Notes: generated by a model from the sequence alone, not told the origin. A stretch of 64,000 bases of DNA from Roseicyclus marinus (GCF_030163795.1 NZ_JASJOF010000001.1:62001-126000), one strand, 5' to 3'; numbered from the stretch's first letter, positions 17,263 through 26,273 are shown. Translations and numbers: made by a program.

Positions 17263-18618
17263 TCAGATCGCCGAGGAATGCCCCTCGGCCCGCATTTCGT
17301 ATTCGTCGAACCCTCGCGCGATCATCCGCGCCAAGGGCCGTCCCTCGGGCAAGATCTCGAAGCGATCCGCCGTCACGCGCGTCACGCCCGGAAACTGCTC
17401 GGCCACGCTGCGCTCCAGCCCGGCAAGCTCGATCTCCGAGATGTCGTAATCCCTTAGAATCTCGGCATTTTCGATCCGGAATTCGCACATCAGCATCTCG
17501 ATCAGCCGCGACCGCATCCGGTCCTGACCCCGGAACCTGTGGCCCCGTCCGGTCGCCAATTCGCCCGCCCGAACCGATTTTTGGTAGGCAGCCGTTGAAC
17601 TTGCGTTCTGCGCGAAGCCTTGCGGAAACCGCGAAATCGCCGATGCGCCCAGCCCGATCAGCACATCGCAGGTGTCATCCGTGTAGCCTTGGAAATTGCG
17701 CCGCAAGTGCCCCGTCCGCGCGGCAATCGCCATGCTGTCCTCGGGTTTTGCGAAATGATCGATGCCGATTTCCTGGTACTGATCCCACAGGAACAGCCGG
17801 CGCGCGGTCTCGAACAGATGCAGGCGTTGCTCGGGTGACGGCAGCGCCTCGGTCGGGATCATCGCCTGTCGCTTGGCCATCCACGGCACATGCGCATAGC
17901 CATAAAGCGCCACGCGATCCGGCACGAGCGACAGCAGCATCTGCACGGAATCCGCAATCTTTTCAGGGTTTTGGTTCGGCAGCCCGAACAGGATGTCGGC
18001 GTTCAGCGACCGGATGCCTGCCGCCCGCAAGGTCTCCACCGCGTCGCGTGTCACGTCGTAGCTTTGCAGCCGCCCGATGATCTGCTGGATGTCGGGATCG
18101 AAATCCTGCACCCCGATGGACGCCCGGTTCATGCCCGCCGCAGCCAGCGCGTCGATACGCGCCGCGTCGATCTCGTTGGGGTCGATCTCGACCGAGAATT
18201 CGCCATCGGCGCTGAAGGCAAAGGCATCGCGCAACGCCCGCGACAGTCCCGTCATCATCTCCGCCGACAACAGCGTCGGCGTGCCGCCGCCCCAATGCAG
18301 CCGCGCCACCTCCACCCCTTCGGGCAGAAGCCGGCCCAGCGTCGCAATCTCTTGTTTCAGCGTATCGACATAGGCCTGCACAGGCGCATCAGACTGCACA
18401 CCTTGCGTGCGACAGGCGCAGAACCAGCACAACCTGCGGCAGAATGGCACATGCAGGTAAAGCGAGATCCGCGCCCCCGACGGGATCGCGCTCAGCCAGT
18501 CCAGAAGCACCGGGCCATTCACGTCGTTCAAGAACTTCGTGGCCGGCGGGTAGCTGGTGTAGCGGGGCACCTTGGCGTCGAAAAGCCCAAGGCGACGAAG
18601 TTGATTGACCTGTTCCAT
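17263..18618 (-). CDS. hemN: oxygen-independent coproporphyrinogen III oxidase
   Basis: 451-residue radical SAM enzyme that converts coproporphyrinogen III to protoporphyrinogen IX without oxygen, needed for haem (and any chlorophyll) synthesis under low oxygen. The motif C-x3-C-x2-C-x-C (C60, C64, C67, C69, in HVPFCRRLCWFCAC) is intact, as are the SAM-binding GGGTP segment and the N-terminal PRYTSYPPA of true HemN. Start at ATG 18618 (MEQVNQLRRLG); the open frame upstream runs across the FNR box. Divergent from fnrL with a single FNR box between them. Confidence 0.96.
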   Translation of the reverse strand: MEQVNQLRRLGLFDAKVPRYTSYPPATKFLNDVNGPVLLDWLSAIPSGARISLYLHVPFCRRLCWFCACRTQGVQSDAPVQAYVDTLKQEIATLGRLLPEGVEVARLHWGGGTPTLLSAEMMTGLSRALRDAFAFSADGEFSVEIDPNEIDAARIDALAAAGMNRASIGVQDFDPDIQQIIGRLQSYDVTRDAVETLRAAGIRSLNADILFGLPNQNPEKIADSVQMLLSLVPDRVALYGYAHVPWMAKRQAMIPTEALPSPEQRLHLFETARRLFLWDQYQEIGIDHFAKPEDSMAIAARTGHLRRNFQGYTDDTCDVLIGLGASAISRFPQGFAQNASSTAAYQKSVRAGELATGRGHRFRGQDRMRSRLIEMLMCEFRIENAEILRDYDISEIELAGLERSVAEQFPGVTRVTADRFEILPEGRPLARMIARGFDEYEMRAEGHSSAI

Positions 18619-18654
18619 TGTTGTAGCGTTGCATAGGAAACGCGCCGTTTGTCC

Positions 18655-18668
18655 TTGATCTGGATCAA
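18655..18668. promoter_or_regulatory. FNR box between hemN and fnrL
   Basis: TTGATCTGGATCAA is a perfect symmetric FNR site (TTGAT-N4-ATCAA). It is centred about 44 bases before the hemN ATG and about 46 before the fnrL ATG, so one site serves both divergent genes in an 89-base gap. This is close to both start codons, which makes repression or autoregulation of at least one gene plausible. Confidence 0.9.
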
Positions 18669-18707
18669 GCGAGCCCCGCCAGCCGAAAGGCAGAAGGGAG
18701 CCCACCC

Positions 18708-19451
18708 ATGGCACAGCGTCAGGTTGCATTCCCGCAGCTCGACTGCGCCGACTGCCCTATCAGGCATCGCGCCGTCTGCGCCCGTTGCGAAAGCGACGAG
18801 CTCGACCATCTCGAGGCCATCAAGTACTATCGGAACTACGAGGCCGGACAGACGATCGTCTGGGCGGGCGACAAGATGGATTTCGTCGCGTCGGTCGTGC
18901 ATGGCGTGGCCGCGCTGACGCAGACGATGGAGGACGGGCGGCGGCAGATGGTGGGCCTCCTCTTGCCGTCGGATTTCCTTGGACGCCCGAACCGCGACCG
19001 CGCCTCCTATGACGTGACCGCAACCACGGACCTGCAATTGTGCTGTTTCCGCCGCGCGCCGTTTCAGGATCTGCTGGCCAACACGCCGCATGTCAGCCAG
19101 CGCTTGCTGGAAATGACGCTCGATGAACTCGACGCGGCGCGGGAATGGATGCTGCTTTTGGGGCGCAAAACCGCGCGCGAAAAGATCGCCAGTTTCCTGT
19201 CCATCATTGCGCGGCGTGACGCGACCATCAACCAGCATGGCCACAAGGGTGAGCTGGTCTTCGACTTGCCGCTGACGCGAGAGGCGATGGCCGATTATCT
19301 TGGCCTGACGCTGGAAACAGTCAGCCGCCAGATGTCCGGGCTGAAGCGCGACGGCGTGATCCGGCTCGAGGGTAAACGCCACATCGTCATTCCCGATTTC
19401 GAAACCCTGATGAACGAAACCGGCGACGACGCGGATGGCGGGGTGTTCTGA
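18708..19451 (+). CDS. fnrL: oxygen-sensing Crp/Fnr-family regulator FnrL
   Basis: 247-residue global regulator that senses oxygen through a [4Fe-4S] cluster and, when oxygen is low, binds TTGAT-N4-ATCAA sites. Cysteines at 13, 16, 24 and 27 near the N terminus and 112/113 in the sensor domain can supply the cluster ligands. The C-terminal helix-turn-helix (about 188-218) has E203, S206 and R207 in the recognition helix (TLETVSRQ), the set that reads FNR half-sites. Preceded by GAAGGGAG. Its likely targets in this window are hemN, the Usp gene, ccoNOQP, ccoGHIS and itself. Confidence 0.95.
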   Translation: MAQRQVAFPQLDCADCPIRHRAVCARCESDELDHLEAIKYYRNYEAGQTIVWAGDKMDFVASVVHGVAALTQTMEDGRRQMVGLLLPSDFLGRPNRDRASYDVTATTDLQLCCFRRAPFQDLLANTPHVSQRLLEMTLDELDAAREWMLLLGRKTAREKIASFLSIIARRDATINQHGHKGELVFDLPLTREAMADYLGLTLETVSRQMSGLKRDGVIRLEGKRHIVIPDFETLMNETGDDADGGVF

Positions 19452-19458
19452 GGCGGCG

Positions 19459-19520
19459 GTAGAGTGCGCCTTCAGGCGCACCGCAAGGCAGCAGAGGTGC
19501 GCCTGAAGGCGCACCCTACC
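19459..19520. repeat. palindromic repeat family C, compact pair
   Basis: GGTAGAGTGCGCCTTCAGGCGCACC and its inverse GGTGCGCCTGAAGGCGCACCCTACC face each other across 13 bases. Each arm contains a self-complementary core (GGTGCGCCT-NN-AGGCGCACC). The same arms occur in the repeat cluster at 62274-62556. It sits between convergent fnrL and the Usp gene, where it may also act as a terminator. Confidence 0.85.
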
Positions 19521-19538
19521 CACGTCCGAAGATGACGC

Positions 19539-20378
19539 TCAATGCGCCATAAGCACCGGCACCTTGGCGTGTTCCAGCATGTTGCGTGTAGCCCCACCCA
19601 AGATCGCCTCGCGGAACCGGGAATGGCCATAAGCCCCCATCACCAGCATGTGCGCGTCGATGTCGGCGACGTGGCGCGCGATCACCTCAGAGACGCGGGG
19701 GAGCGTTTGGGCCAGGATCGTCACCTCGACCTTCACGCCATGACGGCTCAGCATCCGTGACAGTTCCGCACCCGGATCCGCCGTGTCGGAGGCATGGCGT
19801 TCAGGTGCCACGATGCAGATATCGACCAGCGCCGCCGTCTTGAGGATCGGCAAGGCGCGCCGGACGGCTGTCATGGCTTCGGCGGATTCGTTCCACGCGA
19901 TCACGACGCGTTGCGGCGCCGCGACCGGCGCAGCCCCTTCGGCCAAGACGATCACGGGGGCTTGGCCTTGGAACATGGCGGATTCCACGACCACCGGCGC
20001 ATCGGCATATTTTCCATCGCCATAGGGTTTTGGCAGGATGACCAGATCCGCGTAACGCGACCGCCGCGCCACAAGGCCCGTGACCGAGGCCGATTGCGCG
20101 ACCATCGCGTCGACACCCCAAGACAGGTCGCTCCGCCCCAGCGCGTCGCGGGCGGCGGCCTCGATCCGGGCGGCATCGGCCTGTGCCTGCGCGATCGTTT
20201 CGTCATGCATCAGCGCGGTCGCGCCGGCGAAATAATACCCGGTCTGGGTGCGGTCGATCCCGAGACACAGCACATCCAGATGCGCCCCCGCCTCGGTCGC
20301 GAAAGGGATCGCGGCACCCAGAACCGCATCCACCTCGGTCGGGTCGGTCAGGATCGTCAGCATGGTTTTGTAGGACAT
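19539..20378 (-). CDS. universal stress protein with two Usp domains
   Basis: 279-residue cytoplasmic protein made of two Usp-like alpha/beta domains (about 1-145 and 150-279). The second domain ends with the nucleotide-binding style motif MGAYGHSRFREAILGGATRNML, with G-x2-G-x9-GS/T-like spacing. Start at ATG 20378 (MSYKTMLTIL), preceded by GGGAGGC. Usp genes next to the cbb3 operon are common in Rhodobacteraceae. A FNR box centred about 63 bases upstream suggests induction under low oxygen. Confidence 0.9.
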   Translation of the reverse strand: MSYKTMLTILTDPTEVDAVLGAAIPFATEAGAHLDVLCLGIDRTQTGYYFAGATALMHDETIAQAQADAARIEAAARDALGRSDLSWGVDAMVAQSASVTGLVARRSRYADLVILPKPYGDGKYADAPVVVESAMFQGQAPVIVLAEGAAPVAAPQRVVIAWNESAEAMTAVRRALPILKTAALVDICIVAPERHASDTADPGAELSRMLSRHGVKVEVTILAQTLPRVSEVIARHVADIDAHMLVMGAYGHSRFREAILGGATRNMLEHAKVPVLMAH

Positions 20379-20434
20379 GGAAGCCTCCCTCGATTGGCCC
20401 ATCCAAGACCTAGACCGGGACAGGGTGCCGCACC

Positions 20435-20448
20435 TTGACCTGCATCAA
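20435..20448. promoter_or_regulatory. FNR box, usp-proximal
   Basis: TTGACCTGCATCAA matches the FNR consensus with one change (TTGAC half). Its centre is about 63 bases before the Usp ATG; a class II site at -41.5 would place the Usp transcript start near 20400, giving a 5' leader of about 22 bases. It most likely serves the Usp gene. Confidence 0.75.
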
Positions 20449-20466
20449 CCGACCCAAGAGTTGCAT

Positions 20467-20480
20467 TTGACATGGATCAA
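20467..20480. promoter_or_regulatory. FNR box, ccoN-proximal
   Basis: TTGACATGGATCAA matches the FNR consensus with one change. It is centred about 100 bases before the ccoN ATG; class II geometry would put the ccoN transcript start near 20515. The centre is 32 bases from that of the usp-proximal box, about three helical turns, so two dimers would lie on the same DNA face. Confidence 0.8.
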
Positions 20481-20573
20481 GGCCCCGTCGCGTCCCTTCC
20501 GCGATGTGGGGACAGATGGAACAGCTCCGGACGGCTTTCGAGTCGGAACCGGGGCAGGACGAAGGGACGATCA

Positions 20574-22175
20574 ATGCTTGATTACGTAAAGCTGCTGATC
20601 CTTGGCCTTGTCGCGGTCTGTGCCGCGATCGCGGCCAATTACGCACGCGACGTGGCCTATCTGGTCCATGCGCTGCTGATCATGAGCGCTGCCGCCATCA
20701 CGTTCATTTACGTGCTGCGCAATACCGGTGAGGCCAAGCGCCCCGTTCCGGTCGACGAATATATGGACGGCCCGGTTCGCGCGGCCGCCATCGCCACGGT
20801 CTTTTGGGGTGTGGTAGGTTTCCTGGCGGGCACGTTCATCGCCTTTCAGCTGGCCTACCCGGTGCTCAATTTCCATTGGGCCGACGGCTACCTGAACTTT
20901 GGCAGGCTGCGTCCGCTCCATACTTCGGCGGTGATCTTCGCCTTCGGCGGCAACGCGCTTCTGGCAGCCAGTTTCTACATCGTGCAGCGGACGAGTGCCG
21001 CGCGGATGTGGGGCGGTGGCCTCGCGTGGTTCGTGTTCTGGGGCTACCAGCTTTTCATCCTGATGGCGGCGACCGGATACCTTCTGGGGTCGACCCAAGG
21101 TCAGGAATACGCCGAACCCGAATGGCTGACCGACCTGTGGCTGACGATCGTCTGGGTCGCGTTCCTTGCGCTTTACATGGGCACGCTGATGAAGCGGAAA
21201 GAGCCGCATATCTACGTCGCCAACTGGTTCCTTCTGTCCTTCATCGTCACCGTGGCGATGCTGCATGTGGTCAACAACCTGCAGATCCCGGTGTCCTTCT
21301 TCGGCTCGCGCTCGGTCACGGTGATGTCGGGCGTGCAGAATGCGATGACGCAATGGTGGTACGGCCATAACGCGGTGGGTTTCTTCCTGACCGCGGGCTT
21401 CTTGGGCATGATGTATTACTTCATCCCGAAGCAGGCCGAACGCCCGGTCTATAGCTACAAGCTGTCGATCATCCACTTCTGGGCGCTGATCTTTCTCTAT
21501 ATCTGGGCCGGTCCGCACCACCTGCATTACACGGCGCTGCCTGACTGGGCCTCGACGCTGGGTATGGTGTTCTCGATCGTGCTGTGGATGCCCAGCTGGG
21601 GCGGCATGATCAACGGTCTGATGACGCTCTCGGGCGCATGGGACAAGCTGCGCACCGACCCGGTGCTGCGGATGATGGTCACTTCGGTCGCCTTCTACGG
21701 CATGTCGACCTTCGAAGGGCCGATGATGTCGATCCGTGCGGTGAACTCGCTGTCGCATTACACCGACTGGACCATCGGCCACGTCCATTCCGGCGCGCTG
21801 GGCTGGAACGGCATGATCACCTTCGGGATGCTTTACTACCTGTTCCCCAAGCTCTGGAACAAGCAGCGGCTCTATTCGCTCCGCGCCGTGTCCTGGCACT
21901 ACTGGCTCGCCACGATCGGTATCGTTCTCTACGCGGCGTCGATGTGGGTGACCGGCATCATGGAAGGCCTGATGTGGCGTGAAGTGGATGCGCAAGGGTT
22001 CCTCGTGAACTCCTTCGCCGACACCGTCGCCGCCAAGTTCCCGATGTATGTGGTCCGTGGTCTGGGCGGGGTTCTGTACCTCACCGGTGCGCTGATCATG
22101 GCGTGGAACCTCTACATGACCGTCCGCAAGAGCGCCGTCCGCCGTGACGTCGCCGCTGCGGCCCCTGCGGAATAA
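20574..22175 (+). CDS. ccoN: cbb3-type cytochrome c oxidase subunit I
   Basis: 533-residue catalytic subunit of the high-affinity cbb3 terminal oxidase, holding haem b and the haem b3-CuB centre; it reduces oxygen to water and pumps protons in the inner membrane. About twelve hydrophobic helices are visible. Diagnostic segments include [17 protein letters not shown] (first haem ligand His), [13 protein letters not shown] (CuB/Tyr region), [13 protein letters not shown] and [19 protein letters not shown]. Start at ATG 20574 (MLDYVKLL); the open frame upstream covers the FNR site. First gene of ccoNOQP. Confidence 0.97.
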   Translation: MLDYVKLLILGLVAVCAAIAANYARDVAYLVHALLIMSAAAITFIYVLRNTGEAKRPVPVDEYMDGPVRAAAIATVFWGVVGFLAGTFIAFQLAYPVLNFHWADGYLNFGRLRPLHTSAVIFAFGGNALLAASFYIVQRTSAARMWGGGLAWFVFWGYQLFILMAATGYLLGSTQGQEYAEPEWLTDLWLTIVWVAFLALYMGTLMKRKEPHIYVANWFLLSFIVTVAMLHVVNNLQIPVSFFGSRSVTVMSGVQNAMTQWWYGHNAVGFFLTAGFLGMMYYFIPKQAERPVYSYKLSIIHFWALIFLYIWAGPHHLHYTALPDWASTLGMVFSIVLWMPSWGGMINGLMTLSGAWDKLRTDPVLRMMVTSVAFYGMSTFEGPMMSIRAVNSLSHYTDWTIGHVHSGALGWNGMITFGMLYYLFPKLWNKQRLYSLRAVSWHYWLATIGIVLYAASMWVTGIMEGLMWREVDAQGFLVNSFADTVAAKFPMYVVRGLGGVLYLTGALIMAWNLYMTVRKSAVRRDVAAAAPAE

Positions 22176-22189
22176 GGAGGGCCCGAGAG

Positions 22190-22918
22190 ATGGCACTTGA
22201 AGGTCACGCAAAGATCGAAACCAACGCCACCCTGCTTTTGACGCTCAGTTTCCTGGTCGTCACCATCGGGGGCATCGTGGAGATCGCGCCGCTTTTCTAC
22301 CTCGAGAACACGATCGAGGATGTCGATGGCATGCGGCCCTATTCGCCGCTGGAACTGGCGGGCCGCGAAATCTACATCCGCGAAGGCTGCTATGTCTGCC
22401 ACAGCCAGATGATCCGCCCCATGCGGGACGAGGTCGAACGCTATGGCCATTACAGTCTTGCGGCCGAAAGCCAGTATGACCACCCGTTCCAATGGGGGTC
22501 CAAGCGCACCGGGCCGGACCTGGCCCGGGTGGGCGGTCGCTATTCGGACGAATGGCATGTCGACCACTTTACCTTGCCGCAATCGGTCGTGCCGGAATCG
22601 GTGATGCCGGCCTATGCCTACCTGGCCGATAACGTGCTGCAACCGACCTATATCGTCGATTTGATGGAGACCCACCGGATGGTGGGTGTGCCCTACACCG
22701 ACGAGATGATCGAAAACGCACGGGTCGATTTCATCCAGCAGGCCACCGATTTCGGCGATGGCGGCGTGGTGGAACGCTACCCCGGCGCGCAGCAGCGCGA
22801 TTTCGACGGCCAGCCCGAAGTGACCGAGATGGATGCGTTGATCGCCTACATGCAGATGCTGGGCACGCTGGTCGATTTCTCGACCTTCGCGCCCGACGAA
22901 GCGCTGGCAAGCCGGTAA
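22190..22918 (+). CDS. ccoO: cbb3-type cytochrome c oxidase subunit II (mono-haem cytochrome c)
   Basis: 242 residues with an N-terminal membrane anchor (about 14-36) and a periplasmic cytochrome c domain. The haem motif CYVCH is at C67/C70/H71 in the CcoO context [38 protein letters not shown] follows, a strongly conserved CcoO stretch. It passes electrons from CcoP to CcoN. It begins 14 bases after ccoN with GGAGGG upstream. Confidence 0.97.
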   Translation: MALEGHAKIETNATLLLTLSFLVVTIGGIVEIAPLFYLENTIEDVDGMRPYSPLELAGREIYIREGCYVCHSQMIRPMRDEVERYGHYSLAAESQYDHPFQWGSKRTGPDLARVGGRYSDEWHVDHFTLPQSVVPESVMPAYAYLADNVLQPTYIVDLMETHRMVGVPYTDEMIENARVDFIQQATDFGDGGVVERYPGAQQRDFDGQPEVTEMDALIAYMQMLGTLVDFSTFAPDEALASR

Positions 22919-22931
22919 GGGGGGCGGACAG

Positions 22932-23150
22932 ATGGAAGACACCTATACCATCCTGCAGGTCATCGCCCGGAGTTGGGGGGCGATGTTCATGCTCCTCGCG
23001 TTCCTCGGCGTGATCCTTTTCACCCTGCGGCCCGGCAGCCGGGCGGTGCATCGCGATATCGCCGACATCCCGTTCCGTCATGACGATCGACCGGCCCGCG
23101 ACACGGACACGCAGGCCCGGCCCCAGCCCTTCAAGGAGGCGCGGCAATGA
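22932..23150 (+). CDS. ccoQ: cbb3-type cytochrome c oxidase small subunit CcoQ
   Basis: 72-residue single-pass membrane protein (hydrophobic segment about residues 12-34, then a charged cytoplasmic tail ending in a Pro/Arg-rich stretch). The position between ccoO and ccoP, the size and the TLRPGSRAVHRDIADIPFR segment (CcoQ/FixQ type) identify it. It stabilises the complex. The last codons overlap the ccoP start (ATGA). Confidence 0.92.
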   Translation: MEDTYTILQVIARSWGAMFMLLAFLGVILFTLRPGSRAVHRDIADIPFRHDDRPARDTDTQARPQPFKEARQ

Positions 23151-24061
23151 GCGACCACAAGACCCAGCACCCCGAGGAGCAGAAGCTTTTGGCGGGTGAT
23201 CCCGACACCACCGGACATGTCTGGGACGGGATCAAGGAGTTCAACAATCCCCTGCCGCGCTGGTGGCTCTGGACTTTCTACGCCACCATCGTCTGGGGCA
23301 TCGCCTATACCGTCATGTACCCGGCCTGGCCGCTGGTGAATGGCGCGACCCCCGGCATCTTGGGCTTTTCGACCCGTGCAAACGTGGCCGAGGATATCCA
23401 GCGGTTCGAGGACATGAACGCCGACATCCGCACCCGCCTGACCGAAGTGGAACTGGCCGCGATCACTCCGGACGACAATCCCGACCTCTACAATTACGCG
23501 ATCCAGGGCGGGGCGGCGACATTCGCCACCTTCTGTTCGCAGTGCCATGGATCGGGCGCGGCGGGCGTGATGGCTGCGGGCTATCCCAACCTGCTCGATG
23601 ACGACTGGCTTTGGGGCGGCACCATTGACGACATCCACCTGACGATCACGCATGGCATCCGCAACACGGATGATCCGATGGCGCGGTATTCCGAGATGAC
23701 CGCCTTCGACGAGATCCTCTCGGACGAGGAAGTCGCCTCGGTTGTACAATACGTCCGCAACCTGTCTGGTCAGGATGCCGACGCCACGCTGGCCGCCGCA
23801 GGCGAGAGTGTCTATCTTGACAATTGCGCGGCCTGCCACATGGATGACGGCACAGGCGACCGGTATCTCGGTGCGCCCAACCTGACCGATGCGATCTGGC
23901 TTTACGGCGGGTCCGAAGACGCGATCGAGCATACGGTCCGCTACGCCCGTTTCGGCGTGATGCCGCCATGGTCTGCCGATGCCTCGAACGCCGGGCGCCT
24001 GTCGGAGGCCGAGGTGCGCGCCGTCGCGGTTTACGTCCACTCCCTCGGCGGCGGCGAATAA
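23147..24061 (+). CDS. ccoP: cbb3-type cytochrome c oxidase subunit III (di-haem cytochrome c)
   Basis: 304 residues. An N-terminal cytoplasmic part with the HVWDGIKEFNNPLPRWW motif precedes a membrane anchor (about 38-60). Two cytochrome c domains follow, with haem motifs at C130/C133/H134 (CSQCH) and C227/C230/H231 (CAACH). It receives electrons from the soluble or membrane-bound cytochrome c pool. Start at 23147 overlaps the ccoQ stop. Last gene of the oxidase operon proper. Confidence 0.97.
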   Translation: MSDHKTQHPEEQKLLAGDPDTTGHVWDGIKEFNNPLPRWWLWTFYATIVWGIAYTVMYPAWPLVNGATPGILGFSTRANVAEDIQRFEDMNADIRTRLTEVELAAITPDDNPDLYNYAIQGGAATFATFCSQCHGSGAAGVMAAGYPNLLDDDWLWGGTIDDIHLTITHGIRNTDDPMARYSEMTAFDEILSDEEVASVVQYVRNLSGQDADATLAAAGESVYLDNCAACHMDDGTGDRYLGAPNLTDAIWLYGGSEDAIEHTVRYARFGVMPPWSADASNAGRLSEAEVRAVAVYVHSLGGGE

Positions 24062-24108
24062 GCCGCCGGGGCACAAGAATTCCGTCGACCCCTCCCGGTC
24101 GGCGGAAC

Positions 24109-24155
24109 GGCACCGGTCCCGGTCCTGTTCGCGCGTTTCCTACGGGACCGGTGCC
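24109..24155 (+). terminator. long-stem hairpin after ccoP
   Basis: GGCACCGGTCCC (24109-24120) pairs perfectly with GGGACCGGTGCC (24144-24155), a 12-bp stem enclosing a 23-base loop, about 50 bases after the ccoP stop; ACAAAAT follows. It separates ccoNOQP from ccoGHIS. It could be a terminator or attenuator, but the large loop and missing T run keep this tentative. Confidence 0.5.
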
Positions 24156-24273
24156 ACAAAATCAGACCGCCCCGCCGCCCTAGAAAGGGCGCGCGGGGCG
24201 GACCTGTTCCGGAAGGGCGCCAGTCTGGCGTGGCGCAGTTGGTTGACGTTGCAAAATGCCCTGACGCGTGACG

Positions 24274-24287
24274 GTTTGATCCACGTC
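24274..24287. promoter_or_regulatory. FNR box upstream of ccoG
   Basis: TTGATCCACGTCAA matches the FNR consensus with one change (GTCAA). It is centred about 80 bases before the ccoG ATG; a class II promoter would start near 24322 with a 39-base leader. It implies that the assembly genes ccoGHIS have their own oxygen-regulated promoter. Confidence 0.8.
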
Positions 24288-24360
24288 AAGGTTCGCGCGC
24301 CGCGCCTGCCCTAAGCCTGAGCTTGCGCAGGACCACCACGAATTCGGGAGCCATAGTCTT

Positions 24361-25782
24361 ATGAGTGCCACTGAAGAGCCGCAAAAGCTCTATGCTGCGC
24401 GTGAGCCCGTCTTTCCCAAGCGCGTCTACGGCCGGTTTCGCAACCTGAAGTGGCTGATCATGCTGGTGACGCTGGGCATCTATTACATCACGCCCTGGAT
24501 TCGCTGGGACCGCGGGTCGGAACTGCCTGATCAGGCTGTACTGCTAGACCTTGCGAACCGGCGATTCTTTTTCTTCTGGATCGAGATCTGGCCGCATGAA
24601 TTCTATTTCGTGGCCGGTCTTTTGATCATGGCTGGTCTGGGCCTGTTCCTGTTCACCTCGGCGCTGGGGCGCGTGTGGTGCGGCTATTCCTGCCCGCAGA
24701 CCGTGTGGACCGATCTGTTCTTCACCGTCGAACGCTGGATCGAGGGGGACCGCAACGCGCGGCTGAGGCTGTGGAACGCCAAGTGGGATTTCCACAAATG
24801 GCGGCTGCGTCTGACCAAATGGGTGGTCTGGCTGGTGATCGCGGTGGCGACGGGTGGGGCTTGGGTGTTCTATTTCGCCGATGCGCCGACGCTGATGGGC
24901 CAGCTTGTCACCGGGCAGGCGGCCTCTGTCGCCTACATCACCATCGCCATCCTGACCGCCACGACCTTCGTCTTTGGCGGGTTCATGCGTGAGCAGGTCT
25001 GCATCTACATGTGCCCTTGGCCCCGCATTCAGGCCGCGATGATGGATGAGGATACGATCACGGTCGCCTATCGCGACTGGCGGGGCGAGCCGCGCGGCAA
25101 GGGCAAGGACCGCGAGAACCTGGGCGATTGCATCGATTGCTATGCTTGCGTGAATGTCTGTCCGGTGGGCATCGACATCCGCGATGGCCAGCAACTGGAA
25201 TGCATCACCTGCGCGCTCTGCATCGACGCCTGCGACGACATCATGGCCAAGGTCGGCAAGCCGCGTGGGTTGATCGATTACATGGCCCTGACCGACGAGG
25301 CGAACGAGCGCGCCGGCAATCCCAAGAAATCCGTTTGGAAGCATATCTTCCGCCTGCGGACGATCATTTACACGGTTCTGTGGTCGGCCATCGGCATCGG
25401 CCTGACAGTCCTGTTGTTCGTGCGCTCGGATATCGACGTGACCGTCGCGCCCGTGCGCAACCCGCAATTCGTCGTGTTGTCGGACGGGTCGATCCGCAAC
25501 ACCTATGACGTGCGCATCCGCAACATGACCCATGACGAAAGCGCCTTTGCGATCACGCTGGTGTCGGACCAGCCTTTGCAGGTGGAGCTTGAGGGGCAGA
25601 CGGGCAACACGGTCGACGTGCCCCTGAACAGCACGCATCTGCAACGGGTCTACATCATCGCACCTGCGAGCAGCGAAGCCGCCCAAAGCGAAAGGACCGA
25701 CCTGAGGCTCTGGGTCGAAGACCTAAGCACTCAGACCCGCGCCTATCGCGACACGACATTCTTCGGGAGGGAAGAGCGATGA
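24361..25782 (+). CDS. ccoG: cbb3 oxidase assembly iron-sulfur membrane protein CcoG
   Basis: 473-residue membrane protein (RdxB/FixG type) that supports copper delivery or reduction during cbb3 assembly. It has several transmembrane helices, the conserved motif WCGYSCPQTVW (about 107-116), and MCPWPRIQ (about 217-224). Two ferredoxin clusters use C257/C260/C263/C267 and C281/C284/C287/C291. A C-terminal Ig-like domain (about 355-473) faces the periplasm. Start at ATG 24361. The stop overlaps the ccoH start (ATGA). Confidence 0.95.
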   Translation: MSATEEPQKLYAAREPVFPKRVYGRFRNLKWLIMLVTLGIYYITPWIRWDRGSELPDQAVLLDLANRRFFFFWIEIWPHEFYFVAGLLIMAGLGLFLFTSALGRVWCGYSCPQTVWTDLFFTVERWIEGDRNARLRLWNAKWDFHKWRLRLTKWVVWLVIAVATGGAWVFYFADAPTLMGQLVTGQAASVAYITIAILTATTFVFGGFMREQVCIYMCPWPRIQAAMMDEDTITVAYRDWRGEPRGKGKDRENLGDCIDCYACVNVCPVGIDIRDGQQLECITCALCIDACDDIMAKVGKPRGLIDYMALTDEANERAGNPKKSVWKHIFRLRTIIYTVLWSAIGIGLTVLLFVRSDIDVTVAPVRNPQFVVLSDGSIRNTYDVRIRNMTHDESAFAITLVSDQPLQVELEGQTGNTVDVPLNSTHLQRVYIIAPASSEAAQSERTDLRLWVEDLSTQTRAYRDTTFFGREER

Positions 25783-26264
25783 CACTGGAAACCGCCGGGC
25801 AGGATACGGGCCGCAAGCTGACAGGCTGGCATGTTCTGGCCATGTTCGTGGGGGGCTTCGGCCTCATCATCGGGGTCAACCTGTTCATGGCCTATAGTGC
25901 CGTGTCGACCTTTCCGGGAATGGAGGTGGACAGCAGCTACGCCGACAGCCAGACCTTCGACGACCGCCGCCTTGCCCAAGAGGCGCTGGGCTGGAATGCC
26001 AGCGTTGACCTTCCCGGCGATGGCACGCTGGTGCTGCACCTTGTGGATGATGCCGGTGCGCCGGTCGCCCCGGCCGAGCTGACCGCGCTTTTGACGCGGC
26101 CGACCAATCGCGAGGAAGACCAGTTGCTGGAGCTGACCCGCATCAACGGTGCCTTTGTCGCGCCTGTGGTTCTTGGCGACGGCCAATGGCGGCTGCGTCT
26201 GACCGGTATGGCGCGGGACGGCACGGACTATCGCCACAATATCACCTTCCGCCACTTCGACTGA
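25779..26264 (+). CDS. ccoH: cbb3 oxidase assembly protein CcoH/FixH
   Basis: 161 residues. One N-terminal transmembrane segment (about 18-42, in GWHVLAMFVGGFGLIIGVNLFMAY) is followed by a periplasmic domain typical of FixH (SYADSQTFDDRRLAQEALGWN; an ending such as ITFRHFD). It is needed for stability of the cbb3 complex. It overlaps ccoG by four bases and precedes ccoI by 9. Confidence 0.93.
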   Translation: MTLETAGQDTGRKLTGWHVLAMFVGGFGLIIGVNLFMAYSAVSTFPGMEVDSSYADSQTFDDRRLAQEALGWNASVDLPGDGTLVLHLVDDAGAPVAPAELTALLTRPTNREEDQLLELTRINGAFVAPVVLGDGQWRLRLTGMARDGTDYRHNITFRHFD

Positions 26265-26273
26265 GGGGCAGCC

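Noticed and set aside
20571-22211. 546-codon minus-strand frame opposite ccoN
   Set aside because: Composition is His/Arg/Gln-rich without structure, and ccoN is certain on the plus strand.
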